A stretch of 64,000 bases of DNA from Pirellulales bacterium (GCA_022844125.1 JALHMI010000004.1:62001-126000); one strand, 5' to 3'. Shown: positions 25,902 to 33,946, counted from the first letter of the stretch. The notes: generated by a model not told the origin, from the sequence alone. Numbers and translations: made by a program.

Positions 25902-27083
25902 CTACGCCGCGATGCGCTGCCGCATCGGCGTCGCCATGTCGCTCGCGTGCGGGTCCGCGGCGCGCCCGGCGAACTCCTCCCAGGCGTCGCGCACGTGCTG
26001 GCGGATCTCCTGCCGGAAACCGGCCTGGCTGAACCGTTCGGCGTTCACCCGGCAGTCCGAGGCGTGAATCTGCCCGCCGTGCTGCTCGAACTGCCGCACG
26101 GCCGCCACCATCGCCGCGGGCGTCTGTTCATCGAACAGCACGCCCGTCGGCCGTTCGTGCTCGAGTCCGCGGACGATCTCGGCCGCGCCGCCGCGAGCAT
26201 AGGCAATCAGCGGGCAGCCCGCGGCCTGAGCCTCTGCCAGCACGATGCCGAAATCCTCGCGCCCGGCAAACACGAACGCCTTGGCCCGCTCCAGGTGCGA
26301 ACGCAGCACCTCGAAGTTCTGGTATCCCAACAGGCTCACGTTCGAGGTCGCTTTCTTCCGCAATGCCTTTAGTTGCGGCCCGTCGCCAATCAGCACCAGT
26401 CGCCGCTGGGGCATCTCGGCAAATGCTTGCACCAGCAGTTCGATCCGCTTGTACGGCACCAGCCGCGAGACGCTCAGATAAAAGTCCTCGCGATCCGGTC
26501 GTGCGCTGAACGCGTCGGTATCCACGGGTGGATAAATCACGGTCGCCGGCCGCCGATAGGTTTTCTGAATTCGCCGGGCGATGAACTGCGAGTTCGCGAT
26601 GAAACTGTCCACGCCGTTCGCGCTCCGCACGTCCCACTGACGAAACTTGTGCAAGCAGTGCTGCGCCAGCCAGCGGAGCGGATTCAATCCCGGCTTGCTC
26701 CCGAGATACTCGCTCCGTGCGTCCCACGCATAGCGGGCCGGCGAGTGTACGTAGCTGACATGCAATTGGTCGGGGCCGGTGATGACGCCCTTCGCCACGC
26801 AGTGGCTGCTGGAGATCACCAGGTCGTAGGCTGCCAGATCGAACTGCTCAATCGCCAGCGGCATCAGCGGCAACATCCACCGATAGCGCGTGCGGGCCAG
26901 TGGCAGATGCTGCAGGAAGCTGGTGCGGACATTTTTTCCGCACAGAAAGCCGCGCTGCTCAGCCGGCACAAAGTCGATCAGGCTGAAGACGTCGGCCTGC
27001 GGATATACCGCGAGGAGCTGTTCCAGAACCCGCTCAGAACCCGCGTACGTGACCAGCCAGTCGTGGACGATGGCAACTCGCAT
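25902..27083 (-). CDS. GT4-family glycosyltransferase
   Basis: A 393-residue GT-B enzyme. It opens with 'MRVAIVHDWLVTYAGSERVL', the classic start of GT4 enzymes of the WbaZ/mannosyltransferase group. 'FSLIDFVPAEQRGFL' and 'YVHSPARYAWD' follow, and the C-terminal domain has 'YLSVSRLVPYKRIELLVQAF', 'RLVLIGDGPQLKAL' and 'REDFGIVLAEAQAAGCPLIA' (E-x7-E). ATG 27083 is chosen: GGGGGG lies 6-11 nt upstream and the extra 15 codons of the longer frame lack family likeness. It closes the polysaccharide locus on the opposite strand; it probably adds a mannose-like sugar. Confidence 0.9.
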   Translation of the reverse strand: MRVAIVHDWLVTYAGSERVLEQLLAVYPQADVFSLIDFVPAEQRGFLCGKNVRTSFLQHLPLARTRYRWMLPLMPLAIEQFDLAAYDLVISSSHCVAKGVITGPDQLHVSYVHSPARYAWDARSEYLGSKPGLNPLRWLAQHCLHKFRQWDVRSANGVDSFIANSQFIARRIQKTYRRPATVIYPPVDTDAFSARPDREDFYLSVSRLVPYKRIELLVQAFAEMPQRRLVLIGDGPQLKALRKKATSNVSLLGYQNFEVLRSHLERAKAFVFAGREDFGIVLAEAQAAGCPLIAYARGGAAEIVRGLEHERPTGVLFDEQTPAAMVAAVRQFEQHGGQIHASDCRVNAERFSQAGFRQEIRQHVRDAWEEFAGRAADPHASDMATPMRQRIAA

Positions 27084-27380
27084 GACGATCCCCCCCAAAG
27101 CCAATTCCTTGGCGACGCACTGATGCACGGCAATCCTTTACCGTGCGGACGGCCAACGTAACACAGCGAGCGCCGATCGGAAAACCCCGGTTTCTCGTGA
27201 GTCTCGTTGCCAGCACGCTCGGGTGCCCGACGCGCGCTTCGAGGCCCTGCCGCGGAGTAATGATCCTTCGCCGCCGGGTGCCTCGCTGGGACAGCGGTAC
27301 CAAGCGGGTGTACGGCGAGGTAGAATTTGAGCGGTCGCCAGCGCGCTCGCCAAGCTTCCACACCGCAGAGGTGCCCGCCC

Positions 27381-28604
27381 ATGCCCGCCGTCAATCGCCG
27401 CAAGTTCATTCAAAATTCCGCTGTCACCGTCGCGGCCTTTGCCCAGGTCAGCCAGTTCACGTTGCTCGCCGGCCAGCAGCCTGCCGCCAGCACCGTGGCA
27501 GGTAACACCATCGCGGGCAAAGACGCCCGGCTCATCGTACACGTGGCTGAACCGCCGGTCCTGGAAACGCCGCCAGCGCTCTTGGCCGGCCACCAGATCA
27601 CGCCCGCTTCGCTGTTCTTCGTCCGCAACTGTCAGCCCACGCCCGAGGCGTCCGGGGCCGATCCACTCGCCGCCTGGCAGGTCGAGATCGCGGGCCTCAT
27701 CAATCGTCCGCAATCGTTCACCGGCAAGGTGCTGCGCGCACTTCCCAAACAGGAAGTCGAGATGGTCGTGCAGTGTTCCGGCAACGGCCGCGCTCTGTTT
27801 TCCGAAGCGGCCGAGACCGAAGGCTCGCAGTGGCTCCGCGGTGGCATGGCAAATGTCCGCTTCGGCGGCGCACGACTGTCCGACGTGCTCAATCATCTTG
27901 GCGTCAAACCAGATCCGAAAGCGAAATATCTCGCTGCCGAGGGCCGTGACAATCCCCAGCCCGGCAAAGCCGATTTCGAACATAGCCTGCCGCTCGACGA
28001 AGTGCTCGAAAAATCGCTGCTTGTCTGGGAACTGAACGGCGAACCGCTCACCCCAGTGCATGGCGGACCGCTGCGCCTCGTCACGCCCGGCTTCTATGGC
28101 ACGATGCACGTCAAATGGATCGGCCGACTTCGCTTCGAGGATCATGAAACCACGAACGACTACCAGGTCACCAGCTACCGCATCCCGCGCGAAGTGCTGA
28201 AGCCCGGAACTAAATTTGAGACCAACCTCGAAAACAGCGAGCCCCACTGGCGGATGCGGCTCAAGAGCGTCGTGCTTACGCCAGCGCCGGGCGAACGCGT
28301 CCCGGCGGGCCGAGTGAAACTGCACGGCGTCGCGTTCAACGATGGCGAAGCCCGCATCGACAGCGTGCTGATCTCGGCCGACCGCGGCGTTACCTGGCAG
28401 CAGGCCAGGCTCGACGTGCCCGAGAGCCCTTACGCCTGGTACCAATGGCAGGCCGCGCTGGAACTTCCCCACGGCGAGCACGAGGTGTGGGCCCGCGCCG
28501 TCGATGCTCTCGGCCGCACTCAGCCGCTCGACGGCAGCATCTTCTGGAACCCCAAGGGTTACACCTGGAACGGTGTCGAAAAGATCAAGCTTGCTGTCGT
28601 GTGA
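27381..28604 (+). CDS. Sulfite oxidase-like molybdopterin-dependent oxidoreductase with Tat signal
   Basis: A 407-residue protein. The start at 27381 follows GCAGAGGTG and gives 'NRRKFIQNSAVTVAAFAQV', a twin-arginine signal. The Moco domain (about 80-270) contains 'ASLFFVRNCQPTP', the expected ligand Cys in 'VVQCSGNGRALFSE', 'HGGPLRLVTPGFYGTMHVKW' and 'YRIPREVLKPG'. The C-terminal Mo-co dimerisation domain has 'VKLHGVAFNDGEARIDSVLI'. No b5 haem domain is present. It is probably a periplasmic oxidase of sulfite or a related small compound, exported with the cofactor in place. The partner electron carrier is not encoded nearby. Confidence 0.92.
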   Translation: MPAVNRRKFIQNSAVTVAAFAQVSQFTLLAGQQPAASTVAGNTIAGKDARLIVHVAEPPVLETPPALLAGHQITPASLFFVRNCQPTPEASGADPLAAWQVEIAGLINRPQSFTGKVLRALPKQEVEMVVQCSGNGRALFSEAAETEGSQWLRGGMANVRFGGARLSDVLNHLGVKPDPKAKYLAAEGRDNPQPGKADFEHSLPLDEVLEKSLLVWELNGEPLTPVHGGPLRLVTPGFYGTMHVKWIGRLRFEDHETTNDYQVTSYRIPREVLKPGTKFETNLENSEPHWRMRLKSVVLTPAPGERVPAGRVKLHGVAFNDGEARIDSVLISADRGVTWQQARLDVPESPYAWYQWQAALELPHGEHEVWARAVDALGRTQPLDGSIFWNPKGYTWNGVEKIKLAVV

Positions 28605-28628
28605 ACCCGCCGTTAGTCGACCGGGTAG

Positions 28629-28651
28629 CACCGACAACTCACTTGTCGGTG
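28629..28651. terminator. Hairpin after the sulfite oxidase-like gene
   Basis: CACCGACAA (28629-28637) and TTGTCGGTG (28643-28651) form a 9-bp stem with a CTCAC loop, 25 nt after the plus-strand stop. There is no T-run, so termination is only suggested by its place in a convergent gap with enolase. It could also be a repeat element, since ACCGACA recurs at 28681. Confidence 0.45.
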
Positions 28652-28691
28652 TGCGAAGCGGTTGTACTTCGTGGGGCGGCACCGACATCCG

Positions 28692-28733
28692 CCTGTGCTG
28701 GAGGCACCCTGACAATTGTCAGGGCCACCCGAC
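28692..28733. repeat. 42-bp palindromic repeat, copy 2 (CCCTGACAATTGTCAGGG)
   Basis: A perfect 18-bp palindrome (28707-28724) inside a 42-bp block that matches 25727-25768 in reverse orientation. It ends 3 nt before the enolase stop codon, in the gap between convergent genes. Likely a mobile or amplified intergenic element. Confidence 0.8.
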
Positions 28734-28736
28734 GGC

Positions 28737-30014
28737 TCACCCCCCGAGCTCTTCCGCGATCCGCAGCAGCCGGTTGTACTTCGCGAGTCGCTCGCTTCGC
28801 ACGATCGAACCGATCTTGATCCCATCCGCCGCGGTCGCCACGGCCAGATCGGCAATCGTCGTGTCCTCCGTTTCTCCGCTGCGGGCCGAGACGATGAACC
28901 CGAAACCGCCGCGCCGCGCGACGAGCACCGCTTCAAGCGTTTCCGACAGCGTGCCGATTTGATTCAGCTTGATCAGCACGCTGTTGCCAGCCCGCTCGGC
29001 GATCCCGCGTTCGATCCGCTTGACGTTGGTCGTGAACAAGTCATCGCCCACCAGCCGCACCCGCGAGCCAAGTCGCGCGGTCAACCGCTGCCAGCCGGCC
29101 CAATCATCTTCGGCGAGCGCGTCCTCGATGCTGCGAATCGGATACTGGTCCACGAGCCTGGCCATGACGTCGATCATCTCGTCGCTCGTGAGCTGCGCAT
29201 CGCCGGTCGCGATCAGCCGGTAGTTTCGCCCGTCGTAGAAATGGGTGCTCGCCACGTCGAGGGCAATCGTCACGTCGCGCCCCGGCTGGAGTCCCGCCGC
29301 TTCAATCGCCTTCAGCACCAGCTCGATCGCTTCGCTGTTGCTTTTCAGTCGCGGGCCATAACCTCCCTCATCGCCCACCAGCCGGCCCTCGTAACCGCTT
29401 GAGGTGAGCAGCGAGCCGAGCCGTCGATAGACCCGCACGATCCACTCCAGCCCCTCGGCATAGTTGGCCGCGCCATTCGGTTTGATCAGATAGTCTTGAA
29501 AGTCCAGGTTCCCTCCGGCATGCAATCCGCCCGAGATCATGTTGACCATCGGCAGCGGCATTCGCGGCGGAGGGGCCGAGGTATCGAACTGCCGCATCAG
29601 ATCGTGCAGATGCGTGAATAGCGGCACGCGTCGCGCCATGGCCGCCGCATGCGCCACGGCCAGCGACACCGCCAGGATGGCATTCGACCCCAGCCGGCGT
29701 TTGTCGGGCGTGCCATCCAGCGCGATCAGCCGCGCGTCGATCCCGCGCTGATCGGTAACCTCGTAACCTGCGAGCGCCGGCGCGATCGATTCGCGCGCGT
29801 TCGTCACGGCCTGCTGCACGCCGCGCCCGTCGTACCGTGCAGCCGCCGTATCGCGCAGCTCGTACGCCTCGCTCGCGCCGGTGCTCGCGCCCGAGGGAGC
29901 GATCGCTCGGCCCGTCGCGCCCGTCTTGGTATGCACTTCGGCTTCGACGGTCGGATTCCCCCGGCTGTCGAGCACTTCGCGAGCGACGATGCGGCTGATC
30001 TGCATGAGAACCAT
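28737..30014 (-). CDS. eno: Enolase
   Basis: A 425-residue enolase (2-phosphoglycerate to phosphoenolpyruvate, glycolysis/gluconeogenesis). Visible hallmarks: 'EVLDSRGNPTVEAEV', 'APSGASTGASEAYELRD', 'GSNAILAVSLAVAHAAA', 'PLPMVNMISGG', 'VGDEGGYGP', 'YPIRSIEDALAEDDW', 'LVGDDLFTTN', 'LIKLNQIGTLSETL' and 'VSARSGETEDTTIADLAVA'. The frame is open upstream, but the enolase family starts at MVLMQISRIVARE (30014) or the ATG three codons later. It lies 19 nt after a phosphotransferase gene and is likely cotranscribed with it. All catalytic segments are intact. 'FTTNVKRIERG' replaces the more common 'FVTNPKRLAEG', a mild variation. Confidence 0.95.
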   Translation of the reverse strand: MVLMQISRIVAREVLDSRGNPTVEAEVHTKTGATGRAIAPSGASTGASEAYELRDTAAARYDGRGVQQAVTNARESIAPALAGYEVTDQRGIDARLIALDGTPDKRRLGSNAILAVSLAVAHAAAMARRVPLFTHLHDLMRQFDTSAPPPRMPLPMVNMISGGLHAGGNLDFQDYLIKPNGAANYAEGLEWIVRVYRRLGSLLTSSGYEGRLVGDEGGYGPRLKSNSEAIELVLKAIEAAGLQPGRDVTIALDVASTHFYDGRNYRLIATGDAQLTSDEMIDVMARLVDQYPIRSIEDALAEDDWAGWQRLTARLGSRVRLVGDDLFTTNVKRIERGIAERAGNSVLIKLNQIGTLSETLEAVLVARRGGFGFIVSARSGETEDTTIADLAVATAADGIKIGSIVRSERLAKYNRLLRIAEELGG

Positions 30015-30033
30015 CGACCTGCGTTTTGAGTAT

Positions 30034-31089
30034 TTAGTTCTGGAAGTGCCGCCGCGCCAATTGCAGCACGTCGTCCCACGGTCCTTCGCCGGCCGCGAAC
30101 ACGTCGCGAGCGAGAGAGCGAATCTGCTCGCGCCGTGCCTCCTCGGATAAATACTCGACCGGGCTCTTGCCGTCCAGACGCGCCCACACACAGCCCGCAA
30201 AGTTCTGCGTGCCCCGTGACCAGAGTCTGGTCAGTTCGTCCGGGGTGAGACGCGTTTGCATGACTTCATCGTAAGCCTGCTGGAAAACTTTGGTCAGCGC
30301 CAGGTATCGAGCATGCGCCGGCTGCTTGAGGCAGGCCTTGAGCACCAGGTGACTCAGAAAGAACCCCAGGTCGAAGGCCGGATCGCCGTAGTGTCCCGTC
30401 TCGAAGTCGACCAGCGTCAGCTCATTCTGCGAATGCAGCAGGTTCTTGGGGCTGAAATCCGCATGCACCAGCGCACAGCAATTCTCCTCGAGCGAATCGA
30501 TCAGCCTGGTGACTGCTGCCCTGGAGTCTTCGCGATGCCCCGCCAGCGTCCGGTAATACGGATCGATTCGCAGCGCATCAAATAGCGACCGATCGCCGAG
30601 TGACTGTGCCAGCTCGGCGTGATGCCAGCTTCCCGCATGTAAGCTTCCGAGCAGCCGACCCGCGGCCGCGGCCACCTGCGAATTGGTTTCGGCGGCCAGG
30701 AGCTCCGACTTCCAGGTCGCATGGGGACGCGGGGCCGGCGTCATCGCAAACAGATAGTTCGCGCGATCTTCGAACAGAATCGCGGGCACTGCCGCCGCAA
30801 TCGGCTCGCTCGACTCTCCTCGCTTGGCAAGCAGCGTATGACACACGCGCAGCACCGCGGCCTCGCGCCACACTCGCTCCAAGCTTGCGAACCACGGCTG
30901 CGCTGTCCGCAGTTGGGCTCGCCCCTGCTTGAGCACGAAAGCGTCATCTTGCCGATCGGGCCGCTCCACCCGCAGCACCATGTTCGACACCCCGCCGGTC
31001 AGTTCACGGACGATGACGCGTTCGTTCGGGGCGACGTGGCCGCCATCGCGCAGATACTTCTCCGCCGTGTGTTCATCCAGGATGTGCAT
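30034..31089 (-). CDS. APH-family small-molecule phosphotransferase (MTR kinase-like)
   Basis: A 351-residue kinase of the aminoglycoside phosphotransferase fold, which includes choline and methylthioribose kinases. 'LTGGVSNMVLRVER' is the Gly loop, 'DAFVLKQG' the ATP Lys, 'ALVHADFSPKNLL' the catalytic HxDxxxxN loop and 'LVDFETGHYGDPAFDLGFFL' the Mg-binding Asp. It phosphorylates a small metabolite; 'GGVSN' and overall shape suggest MTR kinase, but no methionine salvage genes are nearby. It is the first gene of a two-gene unit with enolase. An antibiotic-resistance role is not implied. Confidence 0.85.
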   Translation of the reverse strand: MHILDEHTAEKYLRDGGHVAPNERVIVRELTGGVSNMVLRVERPDRQDDAFVLKQGRAQLRTAQPWFASLERVWREAAVLRVCHTLLAKRGESSEPIAAAVPAILFEDRANYLFAMTPAPRPHATWKSELLAAETNSQVAAAAGRLLGSLHAGSWHHAELAQSLGDRSLFDALRIDPYYRTLAGHREDSRAAVTRLIDSLEENCCALVHADFSPKNLLHSQNELTLVDFETGHYGDPAFDLGFFLSHLVLKACLKQPAHARYLALTKVFQQAYDEVMQTRLTPDELTRLWSRGTQNFAGCVWARLDGKSPVEYLSEEARREQIRSLARDVFAAGEGPWDDVLQLARRHFQN

Positions 31090-31127
31090 GGGCGTCTCGT
31101 GCGTGGAAGCAGATCAGGTGCATGCTT

Positions 31128-31219
31128 CACAACCCGAAGCGTGAGCGAGGCGTATTTTCGAAGCCGTAGTTTGAGCGAAGGCTGTCTGGCGATTCTCCTC
31201 GCTCACGCTTCGGGTTATG
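31128..31219. repeat. Long inverted repeat with three copies of the AACCCGAAGCGTGAGCGAGG element
   Basis: Outer arms 31128-31150 and 31197-31219 are reverse complements over 23 bp with one mismatch. Between them lies a degenerate third copy (CGAAGCCGTAGTTTGAGCGA, 31159-31178). The element is in the 222-nt gap between two divergent genes (phosphotransferase and hydrolase), so it is not placed to end either transcript. This argues that the element spreads as DNA and is not simply a terminator. Confidence 0.85.
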
Positions 31220-31311
31220 AATGATCCGCCCCATCCGCATTCTCGCGGTTGACCGTGCCAAGACGGTGCCTTACAAATCGAAGTACTTCCAAAGGCCCAG
31301 TATAGAATAGA

Positions 31312-32376
31312 ATGCACTCGGCGAATGGTCCTCAGGGTGCACCGCACTTGAACGAATCCTTTCCACCGTTTCGGCCGCACCCCTTTCTGCGCAGCGGTCA
31401 TGCGCAGACGCTGGCCGGCGTGTACCTGCCGATGCCCAAGTTGCCCTACCGTGCCGTGCAGCACGTCGTCGAACTCGACGATGGCGACCGCCTGGTCCTG
31501 CACGACGATCGGCCGGACGGCTGGCGCAACGGCGATCGCGCGTGCCTGATGATTCACGGCCTCGGCGGCTGCCACGAGAGCGGCTACATGCAGCGCATCT
31601 CGCACAAGCTCGGTGCTCGCGGCGTGCGGGCCTTCCGCATGGACCTCCGCGGCTGCGGGGCAGGGCAGGGACTCGCGCGCCTCCCCTATCACAGCGGCCG
31701 CTCGGAAGACGCCCGCGCCGCGCTCGAAGCCATCGCCCGCATCGCCCCCGATTCGCCGGTCACGCTGGTGGGCTTCTCACTGGGGGGCAACATCTCGCTC
31801 AAGCTCGCCGGCGAGATGGAAGACCGTCCCTGCGCGCATTGGGACAGCGTGATGGCCGTCTGCCCGCCGGTCGATCTGGCGGCCTGCTCGCGGCAGATTC
31901 AAAAGCGCCCCAACACGCTCTACGACCGCTATTTCGTCACTCGCCTGATCGAGCAGCTCGAATCGCGCCGGCATCATCTTCCGCCCGAGCATGCGCAGCC
32001 GTTCGAGCGCCCGCCGCGCACGCTGTGGGATTTCGATAACCAGTTCACCGCCGTGGTCTGTGAGTTCGGCACTGCCGACGATTATTACGCCCGGGCGAGT
32101 TCGCTGCCGCTGCTGTCGAACATTCGCCGTCCGACGCTGATCCTCTCAGCCAGCGACGATCCGATGATTCCGCCGATTGCCCTGCAATCGGCCAAGTTGC
32201 CGCGGGCGGTTCAGCTTTGCATGACCGAGCGCGGCGGCCACCTGGGCTTTGTCGGTCGCCGCGGCGTCGATGCCGATCGCCGCTGGATGGACTGGCGCGT
32301 GGTAGACTGGGTCACCGGCGTCCAGCGGCTCATCGCCAGCACCGCGTCAAACTCCGCCGCTTTTCCCCAGCGCTAA
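31312..32376 (+). CDS. YheT-family alpha/beta hydrolase
   Basis: A 354-residue alpha/beta hydrolase of the YheT/EMB8 type. 'FRPHPFLRSGHAQTLAGVYL' is the characteristic N-terminus, 'CLMIHGLGGCHESGYMQR' the oxyanion region, 'VTLVGFSLGGNISLKL' the nucleophile elbow (Ser), 'LILSASDDPMIPP' the Asp and 'TERGGHLGFVGRR' the His. All three catalytic residues are present. Such proteins are cytosolic esterases of unclear physiological substrate. A 12-nt gap to the next gene suggests cotranscription. The start codon may be further down, at the Leu before 'NESFPPF'. Confidence 0.9.
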   Translation: MHSANGPQGAPHLNESFPPFRPHPFLRSGHAQTLAGVYLPMPKLPYRAVQHVVELDDGDRLVLHDDRPDGWRNGDRACLMIHGLGGCHESGYMQRISHKLGARGVRAFRMDLRGCGAGQGLARLPYHSGRSEDARAALEAIARIAPDSPVTLVGFSLGGNISLKLAGEMEDRPCAHWDSVMAVCPPVDLAACSRQIQKRPNTLYDRYFVTRLIEQLESRRHHLPPEHAQPFERPPRTLWDFDNQFTAVVCEFGTADDYYARASSLPLLSNIRRPTLILSASDDPMIPPIALQSAKLPRAVQLCMTERGGHLGFVGRRGVDADRRWMDWRVVDWVTGVQRLIASTASNSAAFPQR

Positions 32377-32388
32377 GAGCCCCACACC

Positions 32389-33102
32389 ATGCAGTCGTCC
32401 GACTTTCACAACTGGCCGCCTCTGGTGTGGTTGCTCGCGGCCGTGCTGGCCGCCTTGATTTTCGTGCTGCAGGTCGGCATCCTCGGCTACGCCTATGAGA
32501 AAATCGGCATCCAGCGGCGCACCGCGTTCCTGATCCTGGTGCTCTCGCTCGCCGGCTCTTACGTCAACCTGCCGATTGGCGACATGCTGCCCGATCAGCC
32601 CACGCGGTTTCACGTCTACATGGATCCAGCCTCGGGCGGAACTCACCTCGAGCCGATCGGCACTTCGATCGCGCTCAACGTCGGCGGCGCGATCGTCCCC
32701 ACGCTGATCTCGATCTACCTGCTGGTGAAAAACGCCCTCTACGTCCAGGCGATCGCCGGCGTCGCGTTCGTCTCGGCCGTGGTCCATTGGCTCGCAGCGA
32801 TCGAGCCGGGGATGGGCGTCTCCGTGCCGATTTTCGCGCCGCCGATTGTCTCGGCCGGCGTGTCAATGGTTCTCGCCCGGTATCATGCTGCGCCGCTGGC
32901 TTACATTTCCGGCAGCCTGGGCACGTTGATCGGCGCGGACCTGCTGAATCTCACCGCGCTGGTCGACACAGGGCCGGCTGTCGTCTCGATCGGCGGCGCC
33001 GGCACGTTCGATGGCGTGTTCCTGACCGGCATCCTGGCCGTGCTCCTGGCCGTCAGCCCCCGCCCCGTCACCGACGACGACCCACCGCCGAATTACGCGT
33101 GA
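32389..33102 (+). CDS. DUF1614 family membrane protein
   Basis: A 237-residue polytopic membrane protein. It shows about seven hydrophobic helices and the DUF1614 pattern: 'LVLSLAGSYVNLPIG', 'IALNVGGAIVPTLISIYLL', 'FAPPIVSAGVSMVLA', 'AYISGSLGTLIGADLLNL' and 'VSIGGAGTFDGVFLTGILAV'. The repeated GG and small-residue motifs suggest tightly packed helices, as in a transporter or membrane enzyme. Function unknown. It follows the YheT-type hydrolase at 12 nt. Confidence 0.88.
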   Translation: MQSSDFHNWPPLVWLLAAVLAALIFVLQVGILGYAYEKIGIQRRTAFLILVLSLAGSYVNLPIGDMLPDQPTRFHVYMDPASGGTHLEPIGTSIALNVGGAIVPTLISIYLLVKNALYVQAIAGVAFVSAVVHWLAAIEPGMGVSVPIFAPPIVSAGVSMVLARYHAAPLAYISGSLGTLIGADLLNLTALVDTGPAVVSIGGAGTFDGVFLTGILAVLLAVSPRPVTDDDPPPNYA

Positions 33103-33123
33103 CGCGAAATTGGCGTCACCATC

Positions 33124-33150
33124 TTAGCCCGACGCGCGAGCGAGGGTGCC
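33124..33150. repeat. REP-like repeat, left flank of RAYT gene
   Basis: TAGCCCGACGCGCGAGCGAG starts at 33125 and continues GGTGCC. It lies 20 nt from the end of the transposase gene and is inverted relative to the copy on its other side (33719-33743). Core shared with 24575-24594. Confidence 0.75.
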
Positions 33151-33169
33151 CCGCTTGATGACATTGCCA

Positions 33170-33679
33170 CTACCATTCCGGCCGCTCGTCTTGAGCGTCC
33201 CGTACGTAAGCAATCGCCGCATCGAGACTCTTCTCATCGAACAGATAGCGTGAGCTGCCACCCTCACCCCACCAGGTGCGCTTCCCGTTCGTGCTTCCGC
33301 CGGTTGCGCGTTCAAGTTCGGACAACCTCCGCGAACACCAAGCCTTGAATTGACTTCGTACCTCATCCGGATGTTCCGGAGCAGCGACAACCACATGCAC
33401 ATGGTTCGTTCGTACATTGACCGCAAGCAACTCCCAGCCACGAATCTCACAGTGCCTACGAATTGTCGCTTCCGCAGTGGTGCGATGCACCCCTGACAAC
33501 TTCACCGGATCTGCTTTCATCCGGCGTATGGCGTCGCGCTCGACGAGTCGATTCGGCGGTTGCTGGCCGGCAGACTCTTTCGTCCAGCCGCGCACGTCGC
33601 CCGGCAGCCAGACACCGTATGTGGACCACGTGATGAGATAGCCGAGCGGGTCGGGTTGTGGCGCTTCGTTGGGACGCAT
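33170..33679 (-). CDS. REP-associated tyrosine transposase (RAYT, Y1_Tnp family)
   Basis: A 169-residue single-strand DNA transposase of the IS200/REP-associated class. The 'NHVHVVV' segment at about residues 92-98 is the HUH metal site. A Tyr in 'AIAYVRDAQ' near the C-terminus is the likely nucleophile. The N-terminal 'YLITWSTYGVWLPGD' is typical of this group in planctomycetes. RAYTs are single-copy domesticated transposases that bind and cut REP repeats. Here the gene is bracketed by inverted copies of a repeat present at several other sites in the window, which matches the RAYT/REP pattern. No target-site or IS200 ends were identified. The reading frame is intact. Confidence 0.88.
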   Translation of the reverse strand: MRPNEAPQPDPLGYLITWSTYGVWLPGDVRGWTKESAGQQPPNRLVERDAIRRMKADPVKLSGVHRTTAEATIRRHCEIRGWELLAVNVRTNHVHVVVAAPEHPDEVRSQFKAWCSRRLSELERATGGSTNGKRTWWGEGGSSRYLFDEKSLDAAIAYVRDAQDERPEW

Positions 33680-33718
33680 GCCGAACTCAGTGAGCGAATT
33701 CGCCGGCCGCAGGGCGGG

Positions 33719-33743
33719 GTACCCTCGCTAGCGCTTCGGGCTA
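33719..33743. repeat. REP-like repeat, right flank of RAYT gene
   Basis: On the minus strand this reads TAGCCCGAAGCGCTAGCGAG followed by GGTAC. It begins 40 nt upstream of the RAYT start and faces the left copy (33124-33150) as an inverted repeat. The pair encloses about 595 bp including the entire gene. Confidence 0.78.
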
Positions 33744-33911
33744 ATATACCCAGCTCGCCACGATTCCAAACAGCAGCCCCGAACTCCCAGATGGTGAGTC
33801 CCGCTTCGTGAATCATTGTGCTGCGACCTCCCTGCCGGTTGACGATCCTGTCAGCGCGCCGCGAGGTTATGGACCGAACCTCGATCCCGTGCATTGCACG
33901 AGCGCCAGGTA

Positions 33912-33946
33912 TCAAAAAAGAAAGGCCGCCCGTTGGGCAGCCTTTC
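33912..33946 (-). terminator. Intrinsic terminator of the RRM protein gene
   Basis: On the minus strand GAAAGGCTGCCC / GGGCGGCCTTTC (one G-T type mismatch) closes on AAC and is followed by TTTTTT. It lies about 95 nt after the stop of the RNA-binding protein gene, leaving a 3' untranslated region of that size. Confidence 0.8.

Noticed and set aside
27190-27260. A faint match to the CCCGA-GCGAG repeat (GCCCGACGCGCGCTTCGAGG)
   Set aside because: The second half does not fit either subtype and no inverted partner is near; not counted as a copy.
27138-28715. A 525-codon minus-strand frame opposite the sulfite oxidase-like gene
   Set aside because: Shadow of a clearly conserved gene; its ends run through repeat DNA.
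30034-31089. Reading the APH-fold kinase as an antibiotic resistance gene
   Set aside because: Sequence is nearer to methylthioribose/choline kinases and the context is metabolic.
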